A stretch of 64,000 nt of DNA from Stagnihabitans lacustris (lineage in GTDB: Bacteria > Pseudomonadota > Alphaproteobacteria > Rhodobacterales > Rhodobacteraceae): assembly GCF_025950525.1 (NCBI RefSeq), contig NZ_JAPDGS010000010.1:24134-88133 (forward strand). Reading direction: 5' to 3'. The notes under the pieces are model-generated. The model was not told where the DNA came from, searched no databases, and was given only the letters and a program-made list of their open reading frames with translations. This document shows, piece after piece, positions 1 to 9,281 of the stretch (positions within the stretch are counted from its first letter, which is position 1; every line of letters begins with the position of its first letter). Made by a program: the position numbers and the translations under genes.

Positions 1-1
1 G

Positions 2-1048
2 GTTCTGGTGGTCTATGCCTTTGGGCCGGGGATCTATATCGAAAGCACCAGCGCCCCCGAGACCCTGTCCAAAGCCGCCGTCACCTTCGTCGACGAGGAT
101 CGCTCAAGCCTCAGCCGCGCCTTGCAGACGGCGCTTTATCCGCCGCATTACCTGACGCCGCAGACCACGACGGCCGATCAGATCGACCGCCTGATGGATT
201 GGGGCGAGACGACCTTCGTGGTGGTGATCCCCCATGGCTTCGAGGCCGACGTCCGGGCCGGGCGCGCGCCCGCCTTGCAGATCAACATCGACGCGACCAA
301 GACCCAGGCCGCGGCCGTGGGGGTGGGCTATCTGACCGCAAGCTTCACCCAAGAGATCGCCCGTTTCGCAGCCCGGGCCGATGTCGCAAGCCCGCAGGCC
401 CTGGACCTGGTGGTGCGCCGGTCCTTCAATCCTGCCGGCACCGAGGTCTGGTTGCGGGCGATTTCCGGGCTTTTGAACCAGCTGTCGATGCTGACCATCG
501 TCCTGACTGGCGCCGCCCTGATCCGCGAGCGCGAACACGGCACGATCGAACATCTGCTTGTCATGCCGCTGACCGCCACCGAAATCGCGCTTTCCAAGGT
601 CCTGGCCAATGGGCTGGTGATCTTTCTGGCCTTCAGCTTTTCGCTGTTCACCGTGGTCTAGGGCCTGTTGCAAGTCCCCTTCGCGGGCTCCGAGGCCCTG
701 CTTTTGGGCGGCACCGTGGTTTACCTTTTTGCCGCCGCCTCGATCGGCATCCTTTTGGGGATCTTGGCGCGGACCATGGCGCAATTCGCGCTGCTGATCT
801 TGCTGGTCATCATGCCGATGATGCTTTTGTCGGGCGGATCGACCCCGGTGGAAAGCCAGCCCGCCTGGTTGCAGCCCCTGACCTGGTTGCTGCCGTCGCG
901 GCATTACATGGATTTCGCCATCTCGATCACCTATCGCGGGGCGGATCTGTCGATGGTCTGGCCCGAGTTCCTCTGGACCTTCCTTCTGGGCGGCGCCTTC
1001 CTGGTGCTGAGCCTCGTGCTGTTCCGCCGCTCGGTCGCGGGGGGTTAG
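2..1048 (+). pseudogene. ABC-2 type transporter permease (YhhJ-like), 5' truncated by window, in-frame amber stop
   Basis: The reading frame enters from outside the window and encodes an ABC-2 permease of the YhhJ/drug-export type. It has an extracytoplasmic domain (about the first 140 residues), then a membrane part with the GTIEHLLVMPLTATEIALSK stretch typical of the family. A TAG at 659-661 interrupts the frame after FTVV. The same frame resumes at once (LLQVPFAGSEALLLGG) and runs through the remaining membrane segments to 1048, including the MLLSGGSTPVES motif. Relatives read straight through here, so a single substitution (for example CAG or TGG to TAG) is the simplest explanation. The product would lack its last four or so membrane helices. 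A sequencing error or suppression cannot be excluded from sequence alone. Confidence 0.8.
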
Positions 1049-1050
1049 GG

Positions 1051-1557
1051 TCAGCCTTTCGCGGCCAGATCCTTTGCGGCCGCGTCCAGCATCGCGACCA
1101 TGACACCATAGAACCTGGCGTAATGCGCCAGACGCTTGGCGGCGCCCGTGTTCTGCGGGTCGATCTCGGACAGCGAGGCGTCGATCTCGGCCCGGGTCTT
1201 TTGCAGACCGGCGGCAAGGGTTTTCAGCATGTCGGGATAGGGGTTCTCGATCAGCTGGAAGAAGTCCTGCCTTTGGCCCGGCCGCCCCACCCGCTTGATC
1301 AGCCGGCGGTCCTCCAGGATGCGGGTCGCGGTGCTGATCGAGGCCTTGGAGACCTGCAGTTCGGCGACCAAATCGCCAAAGGACCGGGTTTCGCCGTCAA
1401 AGAGAAACAGGCCAAAGACCCGCCCCGCAATACGCGGCACGCCGTCCGATTGCAGGAACAGGCCGACCTTCTCGATGAATTCCTCCCGAACCTCGGCTTG
1501 ATCCCGCATGCCCCGACTTATCCCCTGCAAATTTTCGGCCCTTGGGTCATAGTTCAT
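1051..1557 (-). CDS. GbsR/MarR-family transcriptional regulator
   Basis: A 168-residue protein with a winged-helix domain at about residues 40-110 (RIAGRVFGLFLF, then the recognition-helix region LQVSKASISTATRILEDRRL) and a helical C-terminus, the layout of GbsR-like MarR relatives. It is divergent from the RND efflux pair, and the intergenic region holds a perfect 14-bp inverted repeat. I infer that it represses the efflux operon, and probably itself, through that site. The start is uncertain: an internal ATG at 1509 has a more G-rich upstream stretch than the ATG at 1557. Ligand unknown. Confidence 0.8.
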   Translation of the reverse strand: MNYDPRAENLQGISRGMRDQAEVREEFIEKVGLFLQSDGVPRIAGRVFGLFLFDGETRSFGDLVAELQVSKASISTATRILEDRRLIKRVGRPGQRQDFFQLIENPYPDMLKTLAAGLQKTRAEIDASLSEIDPQNTGAAKRLAHYARFYGVMVAMLDAAAKDLAAKG

Positions 1558-1610
1558 TCAGATTCGTCCGCAAGACTGCAAACATCGTGAGGGCCTTGGA
1601 TCACTTTAGA

Positions 1611-1650
1611 TCAACTTGTTTGTTCAGTCCATGCTAAACAAACAAGTTGA
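1611..1650. promoter_or_regulatory. Perfect 14-bp inverted repeat, probable regulator operator
   Basis: The arms TCAACTTGTTTGTT (1611-1624) and AACAAACAAGTTGA (1637-1650) are perfect reverse complements around a 12-bp spacer. The site lies between the divergent GbsR/MarR-like gene (start 1557) and the efflux adaptor (start 1720) and is much more AT-rich than its surroundings. It is the obvious binding site for the adjacent regulator. Confidence 0.8.
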
Positions 1651-1719
1651 CGGACGCCCCCGCCCTGCCCTATCCCCCGCCTTGCCCTATCCAAGACCAA
1701 ACCAGACCGGAGACCTGTC

Positions 1720-2871
1720 ATGCCCTTTCCCCGCAGCCTTGCCGCCTGGACCCTGGGACTGGCGCTTATGCCGATGATCACCCTGGCGCAGACGGCCAAG
1801 ATCCCGACCGTGACCGTGGCGCCTGCCACGACGGCAGAGGTGGTGGCGCAGGTCTATGTGACAGGCTCATTGGTCGCGCGGGATGAGGTGCTGATCTTTC
1901 CGCAGGTCAGCGGTTTCAGCATCGAAAGCCTGACGGTGCAGGTGGGCGATCAAGTCCAGGCGGGCGATGTGCTGGCGACCTTGGCCACCGGCAATCTGGT
2001 CGTGCAGCAGACCACGGCCAAGGCAGAGCTGAACCGGACCGTCTCGGCGATCTCGCAGGCGCAAAGCCAGATTGCCACGGCCCAGGCCGGCCTGACCCAG
2101 GCCGAGGCGCAATTGGCCCGGGTCCAGGCGCTGAAGGATCGGGGCGCGGCCACCCAGGCCGACCTTGACACCGTGGTGGCTGCGGCCGAACAGGCGCGGG
2201 CGGCGCTGGCTTCGGCCAAGGACGGGCTGGCGGTTGCCCAGGCGCAGCGCGACCAGGCCCAGGCGCAACTGGACCTGGCCGATCTGAACCTGGAACATGC
2301 GCAGATCACGGCGCCGGTCGCGGGCATCATCTCGGCCCGCAACGGCCAGATCGGCGCCATAGCGGCCTCGGGCGGCGAGCCGATTTACCGGCTGATCGCG
2401 GGCGGCGCCGTGGATGTCGAGGGCGAGGTGATCGAAACCGCGCTGGCTGGCCTGGCCATCGGCAACCCGGTCGCGCTGGACATCGCCAGCATCGGCCCCG
2501 TCACCGGCACGGTCACACGGATTGCCCCCACGGTCGATGCCGCCAACCGCATGGCCAAGGTGACGATCGAGGTTCCCCCCCAAGCCGGCCTGCGCCCCGG
2601 GCTTTTCGCCCGCGGCACGATCGAGACCCTTCGGCACCAGGCCCTGACCATCCCCGCCGCCGCGATCCAGACCGACAGCGCGGGGACCTATGTCCTGCGC
2701 GTCACGGATGGCGTGGTTTCGCATGTGCCGGTGACGGCCGGTCTTTTGTGGCAAGACGCGCGCGAGGTGCTTTCGGGCTTGGCCGAGGGCGACCTTGTGA
2801 TTGCCCGCGCCGGGGCCTTCTTTTCGCAGGGCGACGCGGTCAACACGATCACCGAAGGGGCCGCCGAATGA
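1720..2871 (+). CDS. RND efflux periplasmic adaptor (membrane fusion protein)
   Basis: A 383-residue HlyD/AcrA-type adaptor. It starts with a signal peptide (ALMPMITLAQ, cleavage near residue 23), then has a barrel-sandwich half (VGDQVQAGDVLATLATGNL), a long Ala/Gln-rich alpha-helical hairpin (about residues 85-190), the second lipoyl half (ITAPVAGIISARNGQIG), and beta-barrel and membrane-proximal domains. It would bridge the inner-membrane pump encoded next and an outer-membrane channel, which is not encoded nearby. Its stop overlaps the start of the transporter gene (ATGA), indicating translational coupling. Confidence 0.92.
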   Translation: MPFPRSLAAWTLGLALMPMITLAQTAKIPTVTVAPATTAEVVAQVYVTGSLVARDEVLIFPQVSGFSIESLTVQVGDQVQAGDVLATLATGNLVVQQTTAKAELNRTVSAISQAQSQIATAQAGLTQAEAQLARVQALKDRGAATQADLDTVVAAAEQARAALASAKDGLAVAQAQRDQAQAQLDLADLNLEHAQITAPVAGIISARNGQIGAIAASGGEPIYRLIAGGAVDVEGEVIETALAGLAIGNPVALDIASIGPVTGTVTRIAPTVDAANRMAKVTIEVPPQAGLRPGLFARGTIETLRHQALTIPAAAIQTDSAGTYVLRVTDGVVSHVPVTAGLLWQDAREVLSGLAEGDLVIARAGAFFSQGDAVNTITEGAAE

Positions 2872-5800
2872 ACATGTCAACCTGGGCGATCCGCACGCCC
2901 GTGCCCTCGCTGGCGCTGTTCCTGGTTCTGACGATCATCGGCTGGGTCAGCTTCAAGGGGCTTCCGGTGACGGAGATGCCCAATGTCGATATCCCGATCA
3001 TCTCGGTCAGCGTCAGCCAATCCGGCGCCGCCCCGGCCGAGATCGCGACCCAGATCGTCCAGCCGCTGGAATCGGCGATTTCGGATGTGACGGGGGTTGA
3101 TCACGTCACCGCCACGGCCAGCGATGGCCTGGCCAGCCTGACCGTGGAATTCAGCCTGGAAACCGACACCGACCGCGCGCTGAACGACGTCAAGGATGCC
3201 GTCACCAGCGCCAAGAGCGACCTGCCCGAAGCGGCCTCTGACCCGGTGGTGGCGCGGGTCGATGTGACGGGGCGGGCGATCCTGACCTATGCCGTCTCGG
3301 ACCCGACCAAATCCATCGAAGAGCTTTCGACCTTTGTCGATGACGTCGTGGCCCGCGACATCGCGGGGGCCGAGGGCGTGGGCAAAGTCACCCGTCTGGG
3401 CGGGGCCGAGCGGGCGATCGAGGTCGACCTTGACCCCGCAAGGCTTTTGGCGCTGGGGCTGACCGCCTCGGATGTGAACAGCCAGTTGCGGCTGGCCAAT
3501 GTCGATATGGGCGGCGGGTCGGGCGATCTGGCGGGGCAGACCTTTTCGATCCGGGCGCTTGGCGCGGTCAAGACGGTAAAGGCGCTGCGGGCCACGCCGA
3601 TCACCCTGGCCTCGGGGCGCAGCCTGCGGCTGGACGATCTGGGCACGGTGCGCGACGGCGCGCAAGAGCCCGAGGGTTTCGCCCTGCTGGAGGGGCAGCC
3701 CGTTGTGGCCTTTGGCGTCTATCGGGCGACGGGCAAAAGCGACCTTGTGGCGGGCGACAATGCCAAGGCACAGATTGCTGCGCTGCAAACGGCCTATCCC
3801 GGCGTCAGCTTCTCGCTGATCGACGATGCGACGGTCTATACGGCGGGCAATTACGAGTCCGCCATGGGCACGCTTTACGAGGGCGCGGTGCTGGCGATCA
3901 TCGTGGTCTTTGGCTTTTTGCGCAACTGGCGCGCCACGCTGATCACGGCAGCCGCCCTGCCGCTGTCGATCATCCCGACCTTTATCGTGATGAATTACCT
4001 GGGCTTTTCTCTAAACACCGTCTCGCTTTTGGGCATCACCCTCGTCACCGGCATCCTGGTCGACGACGCCATCGTCGAGATCGAAAACATCGTCCGCCAT
4101 ATCCATATGGGCAAACCGGCCTATGAGGCCTCTGAGGAAGCCGCCTCCGAGATCGGCATGACCGTCATCGCCATCAGTTTCACCATCGTGGCGGTCTTTC
4201 TGCCGGTCAGCTTCATGTCGGGCATCGCGGGCCAGTTCTTCAAGCAATTCGGCCTGACCGTGGCGGTGGCGGTGCTGTTTTCGCTGTTGGTCGCGCGGCT
4301 GATCACGCCGATGCTTTCGGCCTATTTCCTGCGCGACAGCGTCTCGCAGCACGAGGCCCCCGACGGCGCCTTGATGCGCACCTATCTGCGGGTCCTGACC
4401 TGGACGCTGCACAACCGGACCGTGACGCTGCTGGGCGGGCTTGCGATCTTTGCCGGCTCGATCTTTTCCGCCACGCTGTTGCCGACCGAATTCGTGCCGG
4501 CCTCGGACAAGGGCGCGGTCAATATCTCGGTCGAACTGCCGCCGGGCTCCAGCCTGAACGACACCCGTCTGGCCGCCCGCAAGGTCACAGAAATCATCCG
4601 CCAGGTGCCCGAAGTGACCAGCGTCTTTGCCGAGGCCACCACGCGGACCAAGGCCAATATCCTGGTGAACCTGGGGCAAAAGGCCAGCCGCAGCCGCTCT
4701 GCCGCCACGATCCAGGCCGAGCTGGACGGGCTTTTGGCCGATTTCCCCGATGTGCGCTTGCGGGTGATGAATGACAGCGGCGCGCGCGACATCAGCCTGT
4801 CGATCCTGGGCGACCGGCTTGAGGCCACGACCGAGGCCGCCCGCGCGCTGTCCGAGGCAATGAACGCCCTGCCCGAGGTGACCGGCGCCTCGGCCTCCTC
4901 GGCGCTGGCCCGACCCGAGATCCGGATCACCCCCAAGCCAGAGCTGGCGGCAGAGCTGGGCGTGACGGCCTCGGCGCTGGCTTCGACGATCCGCATCGCC
5001 ACGCTGGGCGACAGCGGCACCAATGTGGCGCAGTTCAACACCGGCACGGGGCAGATCCCGATCGTCGTGCGCCTGTCGCAGGATGTGCGCGATGACCTGT
5101 CGCTGATCGGTGACTTGCGGGTGCCGCGCAGCACCGGCGCGCCGATCCCGCTGGGCGTGGTGGCCGATGCGACGCTGTCGACCGGGTCCAGCACGATCAC
5201 GCGTTATGACCGCCAGTTCCGCACCACGGTCGAAGCCGACCTCGCCCCCGGGGCGCTTTTGGGCGAGGCCACCGCCGCCATCGACGCCCTGCCGCTGGCG
5301 CAATCCATGCCCGAGGGCACCCGCCTGCAAAGCGCGGGCGATGCCGAGGTCATGGGCGAGATCTTTGGCCAGTTCGGCCTGGCGATGGGGGCGGGGGTGC
5401 TTTTGGTCTATGTCGTGCTGGTGCTCTTGTTCTCCAGCTTTGTCACGCCGCTGACCATCCTTTTGTCGCTGCCCCTGGCCATCGGCGGCGCGATCTTTGC
5501 GCTGTATCTTTACGGCGCGGGGATCGGTTTGTCGGTGGTCATCGGCTTTTTGATGCTGATGGGGATCGTGACCAAGAATGCGATCATGCTGGTCGAATTC
5601 GCGCTGGATGCGATGGCCAAAGGCGTGGACAAGAACGCCGCCATGCTGGACGCCTGCCACAAGCGCGCCCGGCCGATCATCATGACGACGATCGCCATGG
5701 TGGCGGGCATGGTGCCCTCGGCCCTGGCGCTTGGCACCGGCGGAGAGTTCCGCGCGCCGATGGCGGTGGCGGTGATCGGCGGGTTGATCCTGTCGACGCT

Positions 5801-5912
5801 CTTGTCGCTGCTGTTCGTCCCCTCGCTGTTCAGCGTCATCGACCGGGTCAAGGACCACAGCCGGTCGATCCTGGTTCACCGGCTGGGCGCGAACCGACCA
5901 AGGGCAGGCTAA
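2868..5912 (+). CDS. RND efflux pump inner-membrane transporter (AcrB/MdtC family)
   Basis: A 1014-residue proton-driven pump of normal family length. TM1 lies at the N-terminus (LALFLVLTIIGWVSF). The paired aspartates of TM4 are present in GILVDDAIVEIEN, and the TM10 lysine in GIVTKNAIMLVEFA. Two large periplasmic loops separate the helices. The start at 2868 is preferred over in-frame upstream codons because it overlaps the adaptor stop and gives the usual N-terminus. Expression is probably set by the divergent GbsR/MarR-like regulator. Substrate cannot be told from sequence. Confidence 0.95.
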   Translation: MNMSTWAIRTPVPSLALFLVLTIIGWVSFKGLPVTEMPNVDIPIISVSVSQSGAAPAEIATQIVQPLESAISDVTGVDHVTATASDGLASLTVEFSLETDTDRALNDVKDAVTSAKSDLPEAASDPVVARVDVTGRAILTYAVSDPTKSIEELSTFVDDVVARDIAGAEGVGKVTRLGGAERAIEVDLDPARLLALGLTASDVNSQLRLANVDMGGGSGDLAGQTFSIRALGAVKTVKALRATPITLASGRSLRLDDLGTVRDGAQEPEGFALLEGQPVVAFGVYRATGKSDLVAGDNAKAQIAALQTAYPGVSFSLIDDATVYTAGNYESAMGTLYEGAVLAIIVVFGFLRNWRATLITAAALPLSIIPTFIVMNYLGFSLNTVSLLGITLVTGILVDDAIVEIENIVRHIHMGKPAYEASEEAASEIGMTVIAISFTIVAVFLPVSFMSGIAGQFFKQFGLTVAVAVLFSLLVARLITPMLSAYFLRDSVSQHEAPDGALMRTYLRVLTWTLHNRTVTLLGGLAIFAGSIFSATLLPTEFVPASDKGAVNISVELPPGSSLNDTRLAARKVTEIIRQVPEVTSVFAEATTRTKANILVNLGQKASRSRSAATIQAELDGLLADFPDVRLRVMNDSGARDISLSILGDRLEATTEAARALSEAMNALPEVTGASASSALARPEIRITPKPELAAELGVTASALASTIRIATLGDSGTNVAQFNTGTGQIPIVVRLSQDVRDDLSLIGDLRVPRSTGAPIPLGVVADATLSTGSSTITRYDRQFRTTVEADLAPGALLGEATAAIDALPLAQSMPEGTRLQSAGDAEVMGEIFGQFGLAMGAGVLLVYVVLVLLFSSFVTPLTILLSLPLAIGGAIFALYLYGAGIGLSVVIGFLMLMGIVTKNAIMLVEFALDAMAKGVDKNAAMLDACHKRARPIIMTTIAMVAGMVPSALALGTGGEFRAPMAVAVIGGLILSTLLSLLFVPSLFSVIDRVKDHSRSILVHRLGANRPRAG

Positions 5913-5943
5913 GGGCGCCGACGACCAAAGGGCATCGGCGCCC
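5913..5943. terminator. Hairpin between convergent genes
   Basis: The arms GGGCGCCGA (5913-5921) and TCGGCGCCC (5935-5943) form a perfect 9-bp stem just after the RND stop and just before the end of the convergent esterase gene. There is no long T-tract, so it may act as a weak bidirectional terminator. Confidence 0.5.
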
Positions 5944-5949
5944 GGAGGT

Positions 5950-7206
5950 TTACGATCCCCGGGTCTGGGCCATGATCCAGTCGCGGATGCCGGGGATGTC
6001 ATAGGCGATGCGCCAGGTGTTGATGTGGTTCGACCCGGGCGTATCCTCTTGATCCGCCGGCACCACGCTGCCCTTTTTCAGGACCGAGTAATTCACCGAA
6101 AGCCCCTGCCCCACTTGGTCGGCCACGACGCCTGCAAAATCGGCCGAGGTCCCGTCCCAGAGGGCCTGGGAATAGGCCGTCCCCTCGGCCTCGATCACCG
6201 CCATGATGGCGTTTTGCCCGGGGAAGGCCTTGGCATCGCCCTCGGCCACCACGACCCACAGCTTTTGCTTGGCCAGGGGCGCCACAACCGCCGGATCCCA
6301 TTGACAGGCCACAAGGAAAGCGGCCGCGAAAAGGTCAGGCTGTTTGACCATCATCGCAATCGACATCATCCCGCCGCCCGATTGCCCGGTCGTATAGATC
6401 CGGTTGCGGTCGACGCCAAAGCGGGTGGCGATCTCTTCGATCAGATGCAGCGTGGTGTCCAAAAGCGACGAGGCCTCCGAGCCGTCATTCACCGTCTGGG
6501 CCGCGAATTGCGGCGCCAGCACGATGGCCGGATGGCGGGCCTGATCCTCGGGACTGGCCCAGGACACCGCGCCCAAGCCCTGCACCAGCGTCGTATCCAC
6601 CACAGGCGAGGTATTGCCTGCGTCATGCATGAAGATCACCAGCGGCAGCGGCCCCGTGGCGGTCTTGGGGACGTAAAGGTTATAGGCCAGGGTGTCGCCG
6701 GTCTGCGGATCGCGGAACTCCTCTGCGGTAAAGTCATCGACCACCAGGTTGCGCGCAGCATTGGTGGGGATCGACCGCGGGATCGTGTTGAAATCCGGCG
6801 GGCCTTCGGTCTTGACCTCGCCCTTCGGCGTGATCGTCACGGTGGTCGCAGAGGGAAGCCGCTGCGTCGTGCGCCCGGTGGTGACGAAAAGCGCCGCGCC
6901 CGCGTCTTCGGGCGCAAGGTCCAGCGTGATCCAGGCCCCCGCGGCATCCGCGACCCCCGGGGCGGAGGAGGCATAGACCCGGGTGATCGTCCGCCCCTCG
7001 ACGCTGTAAAGCGTGGGGTCCAGGGCCTCGGCCGTCACGGGGCGGTCTTGCTGGATCGCCACGCCGACCAGTCTTTGACCCGCGCCAAAGACCTGGGTGA
7101 TGGCCGTGGCGCCCAGGATATAGGGCGGCGCCTCGGCGGCCAAAGCCGGGACAAGGGCGGCCACGGTCAGGCCAAGCCCGGACAGAAGAAAGCTGCGACG
7201 CATCAT
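5950..7206 (-). CDS. Exported PHB-depolymerase-family esterase / alpha-beta hydrolase
   Basis: A 418-residue protein. The start at 7206 is chosen because it directly precedes a twin-Arg-like signal sequence (MMRRSFLLSGLG ... ALAAEA) and has a GGAG about 10 nt upstream. An N-terminal beta-rich domain (to about residue 150) precedes an alpha/beta hydrolase fold. In that fold LPLVIFMHDAG gives the oxyanion region, TTGQSGGGMM the nucleophile Ser, and GSNHINTW the likely catalytic His. The family hydrolyses polyhydroxyalkanoates or acyl/feruloyl esters outside the cytoplasm, and the substrate here is open. It stands alone, convergent with the efflux pump. Confidence 0.8.
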   Translation of the reverse strand: MMRRSFLLSGLGLTVAALVPALAAEAPPYILGATAITQVFGAGQRLVGVAIQQDRPVTAEALDPTLYSVEGRTITRVYASSAPGVADAAGAWITLDLAPEDAGAALFVTTGRTTQRLPSATTVTITPKGEVKTEGPPDFNTIPRSIPTNAARNLVVDDFTAEEFRDPQTGDTLAYNLYVPKTATGPLPLVIFMHDAGNTSPVVDTTLVQGLGAVSWASPEDQARHPAIVLAPQFAAQTVNDGSEASSLLDTTLHLIEEIATRFGVDRNRIYTTGQSGGGMMSIAMMVKQPDLFAAAFLVACQWDPAVVAPLAKQKLWVVVAEGDAKAFPGQNAIMAVIEAEGTAYSQALWDGTSADFAGVVADQVGQGLSVNYSVLKKGSVVPADQEDTPGSNHINTWRIAYDIPGIRDWIMAQTRGS

Positions 7207-7680
7207 AGGGGAAAGCTCCATCATTGCTTGCGCGTCATACGGCGCAAAGGGTTTAGTCCGTCGCAACGCCCGGTCAAAAAGGCGGTCGATTTGCGAAAAA
7301 TGTGGGGGACGCAGGGGCAGAAGACCCCAGTGTCGATCTGCTGCGCAAGATCATAGGCTTCGCAGCCCCGTCATCATCCGATTTTCCAGGATGACCGAAG
7401 CAGAAGGGTCCAATGTCGCAGAACCCGTCGACCCGCCGCGCAAGGGCGAGGTCTATGCACAAAGGCGCCGGCAGGACAAAGCCCAGGAGGGGCGAACCCC
7501 TATTGTGGCCCCTCGGGACCTGCGCACAAATTGCAAACAGGCCCCCCGTCTTCCTTCAAGCCATTCTTTTCAAATAGATTTTCCTCATCCGCTTGAGCCT
7601 CCCTCAACACGGAAACACCGCTCAAGTGTTTTTGTGGATCAAGCAGTGCTCAGGAAATCACAAATCCCCGAAGGCAGCCG
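7207..7680. other. Intergenic stretch without a supported gene
   Basis: Only short, poorly coding frames are seen on either strand. Just upstream of the decayed parA lies a small inverted repeat (AACAC and GTGTT around 7613-7630), possibly the old upstream control region of that replicon gene. Confidence 0.5.
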
Positions 7681-8420
7681 ATGAGCGGGATAAAGGCATA
7701 CCAGAGACGTCACGTCATGCCCAAGCGGCTCGGCAGCCGTCTGCGTGCGCATCTGCAGGAGACATTCCGCCACGGCCGAGAGAACCTTCGGCGCTTTGCC
7801 ATGCGTGAGGCGGCCGACCTTCTGCGGATCAACCTGAGCCCTTTCCGGCACCACGCGTCAAACCCCGAGGGTTTCCCCGAAGGTGCGCTGGAAGGTGGCA
7901 ATCGGCGGTGTTTCACAGCCGCCGAAATGGTCGAAGCGCAGAAGGTGCTGCGCGCGCCCGGGCGGATGAAGCCGGAAGGATACCCGCATCGCTGACCTGA
8001 TGCGCGGGCCCGGGTGCGGAGGGTCTTCAACCGCAAGGGTGGGTCTGCCAAGACTCGACGGTGACGCCTTCGGCCAGCTTCCGGGTCTGCGCGGCTACCG
8101 CGTTCTGCTGTTTGACCTGAACAGTCAGGCCAGTCTGACGAATCTCTGGTCTGACGCACCTCTTGGGGGTCACGCGAGAGCTGGACCCAGAGATACCAAC
8201 CCTTCGACCCGATCCGGACGGAAAGCCCCCTGCCCGCCACCCAAGTCATCGGCCGGACCAACGTCCCGACCGATGACTTGATCCCGACCTACGTGGACCG
8301 CAGAGGCCCGGCCAGCAAGCCAAGGGCCCTCTCCAATCCCGGAGGGAAGACGGGGCTCAGGGCAGATTCCATAATCAGGCCATACCCGGGTCAGTTCTGC
8401 GTGGATCGTCACACAGGGCC
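7681..8420 (+). pseudogene. Decayed parA/repA (plasmid partition ATPase)
   Basis: The first 104 codons read as the N-terminal region of a RepA/ParA protein, with an AMREAADLLRINLSPFRHH helix-turn-helix stretch like that of the intact RepA at 27688. After a stop at 7993 the same frame gives a P-loop (FNRKGGSAKT, from about 8029). A shift to another frame then gives GLRGYRVLLFDLNSQASLT (about 8090-8150), matching LRGYRVLVLDLDPQASLT of the intact RepA. A third segment reads VIGRTNVPTDDLIPTYV, matching VIQKTYFHNLDMVPAGL. Stops and frameshifts rule out a functional product. This is a relic of another replicon or an ancestral partition locus. Confidence 0.8.
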
Positions 8421-8578
8421 TCGGGTCTCTACTTTCGTTTCCCTGCGTTCTCTTTTGCCGCCGTCGCAGTGCCTTCCGCGCAGTTGCGAAGAACAGGCAG
8501 GACAGCGACACTGACCAAAGGCGTAATCGTCACCGAGGGCAATTGGCCCACTGAAGTGAGGGAGGCACGGCGGTTCGG

Positions 8579-8668
8579 GTCACCTCACTGCCAGGTGACT
8601 GGCGTTCCGCATGTCCCCAAGAGAATGCCCGCCTCGCCCGGATGTCCCCAAGCATCCGGGCGCCTTTT
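8579..8668 (+). ncRNA. Two-hairpin element ending in a Rho-independent terminator (copy 1)
   Basis: A perfect stem GTCACCT/AGGTGAC (8579-8599) is followed by CGCCCGGATG (8635-8644) and CATCCGGGCG (8653-8662), a 10-bp stem, then CCTTTT. No gene ends just upstream, so this could terminate a small RNA or mark the end of an eroded transcript. A closely similar terminator sequence recurs on the opposite strand at 25951-25996. Confidence 0.4.
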
Positions 8669-8756
8669 ATCCATGCATGACACGAGGCCGGCGCGTCCCG
8701 TCGCCAGGGAGGCGGCCGCGCAGAAAGACCCCCGGGCGGCACCCTGGCGCAGGACC

Positions 8757-9086
8757 TTAGGGGCAAGACCCGCAGACCGTCGCGGCAACCCGAACGGCGC
8801 CCAGGATCTCATGGACGAAGGCGTCCCATTCATCGGCCGAAACCTCGGCCCGATAGCGGTCCAGCACCCGATCCAGCGCCGAAGGGTCCAGGACCCGGAC
8901 ACGCCGTTCGTCCGGGGACCCGAAGGTCCCGAAATAGAAGGTGCCGGGAAAGTCGAAGTTCTTGCGATGCCAAGCCTTGATCCGGGCCTGAACCTCATCC
9001 GCCGCGCAGAGCCTGTCGCCAAGGCGCCACAGCGTGACATCGGTGGGCTTGCGGGATTGATAGAGGGGGCGCAGACTAAAGTTCAT
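8757..9086 (-). CDS. Hypothetical protein (109 aa)
   Basis: I do not recognise the family. The product begins MNFSLRPLYQSRKP and is soluble, with no signal peptide or membrane segment. It has charged, helical-looking stretches (LDPSALDRVLDRYR, SADEWDAFVHEIL) and ends CGSCP. The start at 9086 was chosen because codons upstream look non-coding. It lies downstream of and in the same direction as the adhesin-like cluster but about 200 bp away, so it may be a separate unit. Support is codon composition only. Confidence 0.5.
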   Translation of the reverse strand: MNFSLRPLYQSRKPTDVTLWRLGDRLCAADEVQARIKAWHRKNFDFPGTFYFGTFGSPDERRVRVLDPSALDRVLDRYRAEVSADEWDAFVHEILGAVRVAATVCGSCP

Positions 9087-9281
9087 CACATCGTCTCGTC
9101 TGAAGGGTGTCGAAAGGGGCCGCGCCGGAAGGGCATGCAAACACAGAGGTCGAGTTTGCCACAAACCGCCACTCCGGTGCACAGTGCCTAAGTGCTGCCT
9201 GCCTCTCGAAAGAGCATCGCGCCCTGTCCAACGAGACTTCGGGCCGGGCGGTCATGGCCCCTGCCTGCGCCACAGCGACTT

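Noticed and set aside
4011..6002. Long open frame opposite the RND transporter
   Set aside because: Shadow of the real gene, with no start signal and low-complexity composition.
7391..7684. 97-codon plus-strand frame before the parA relic
   Set aside because: It overlaps the relic start, lacks a ribosome-binding site and reads as non-coding sequence.
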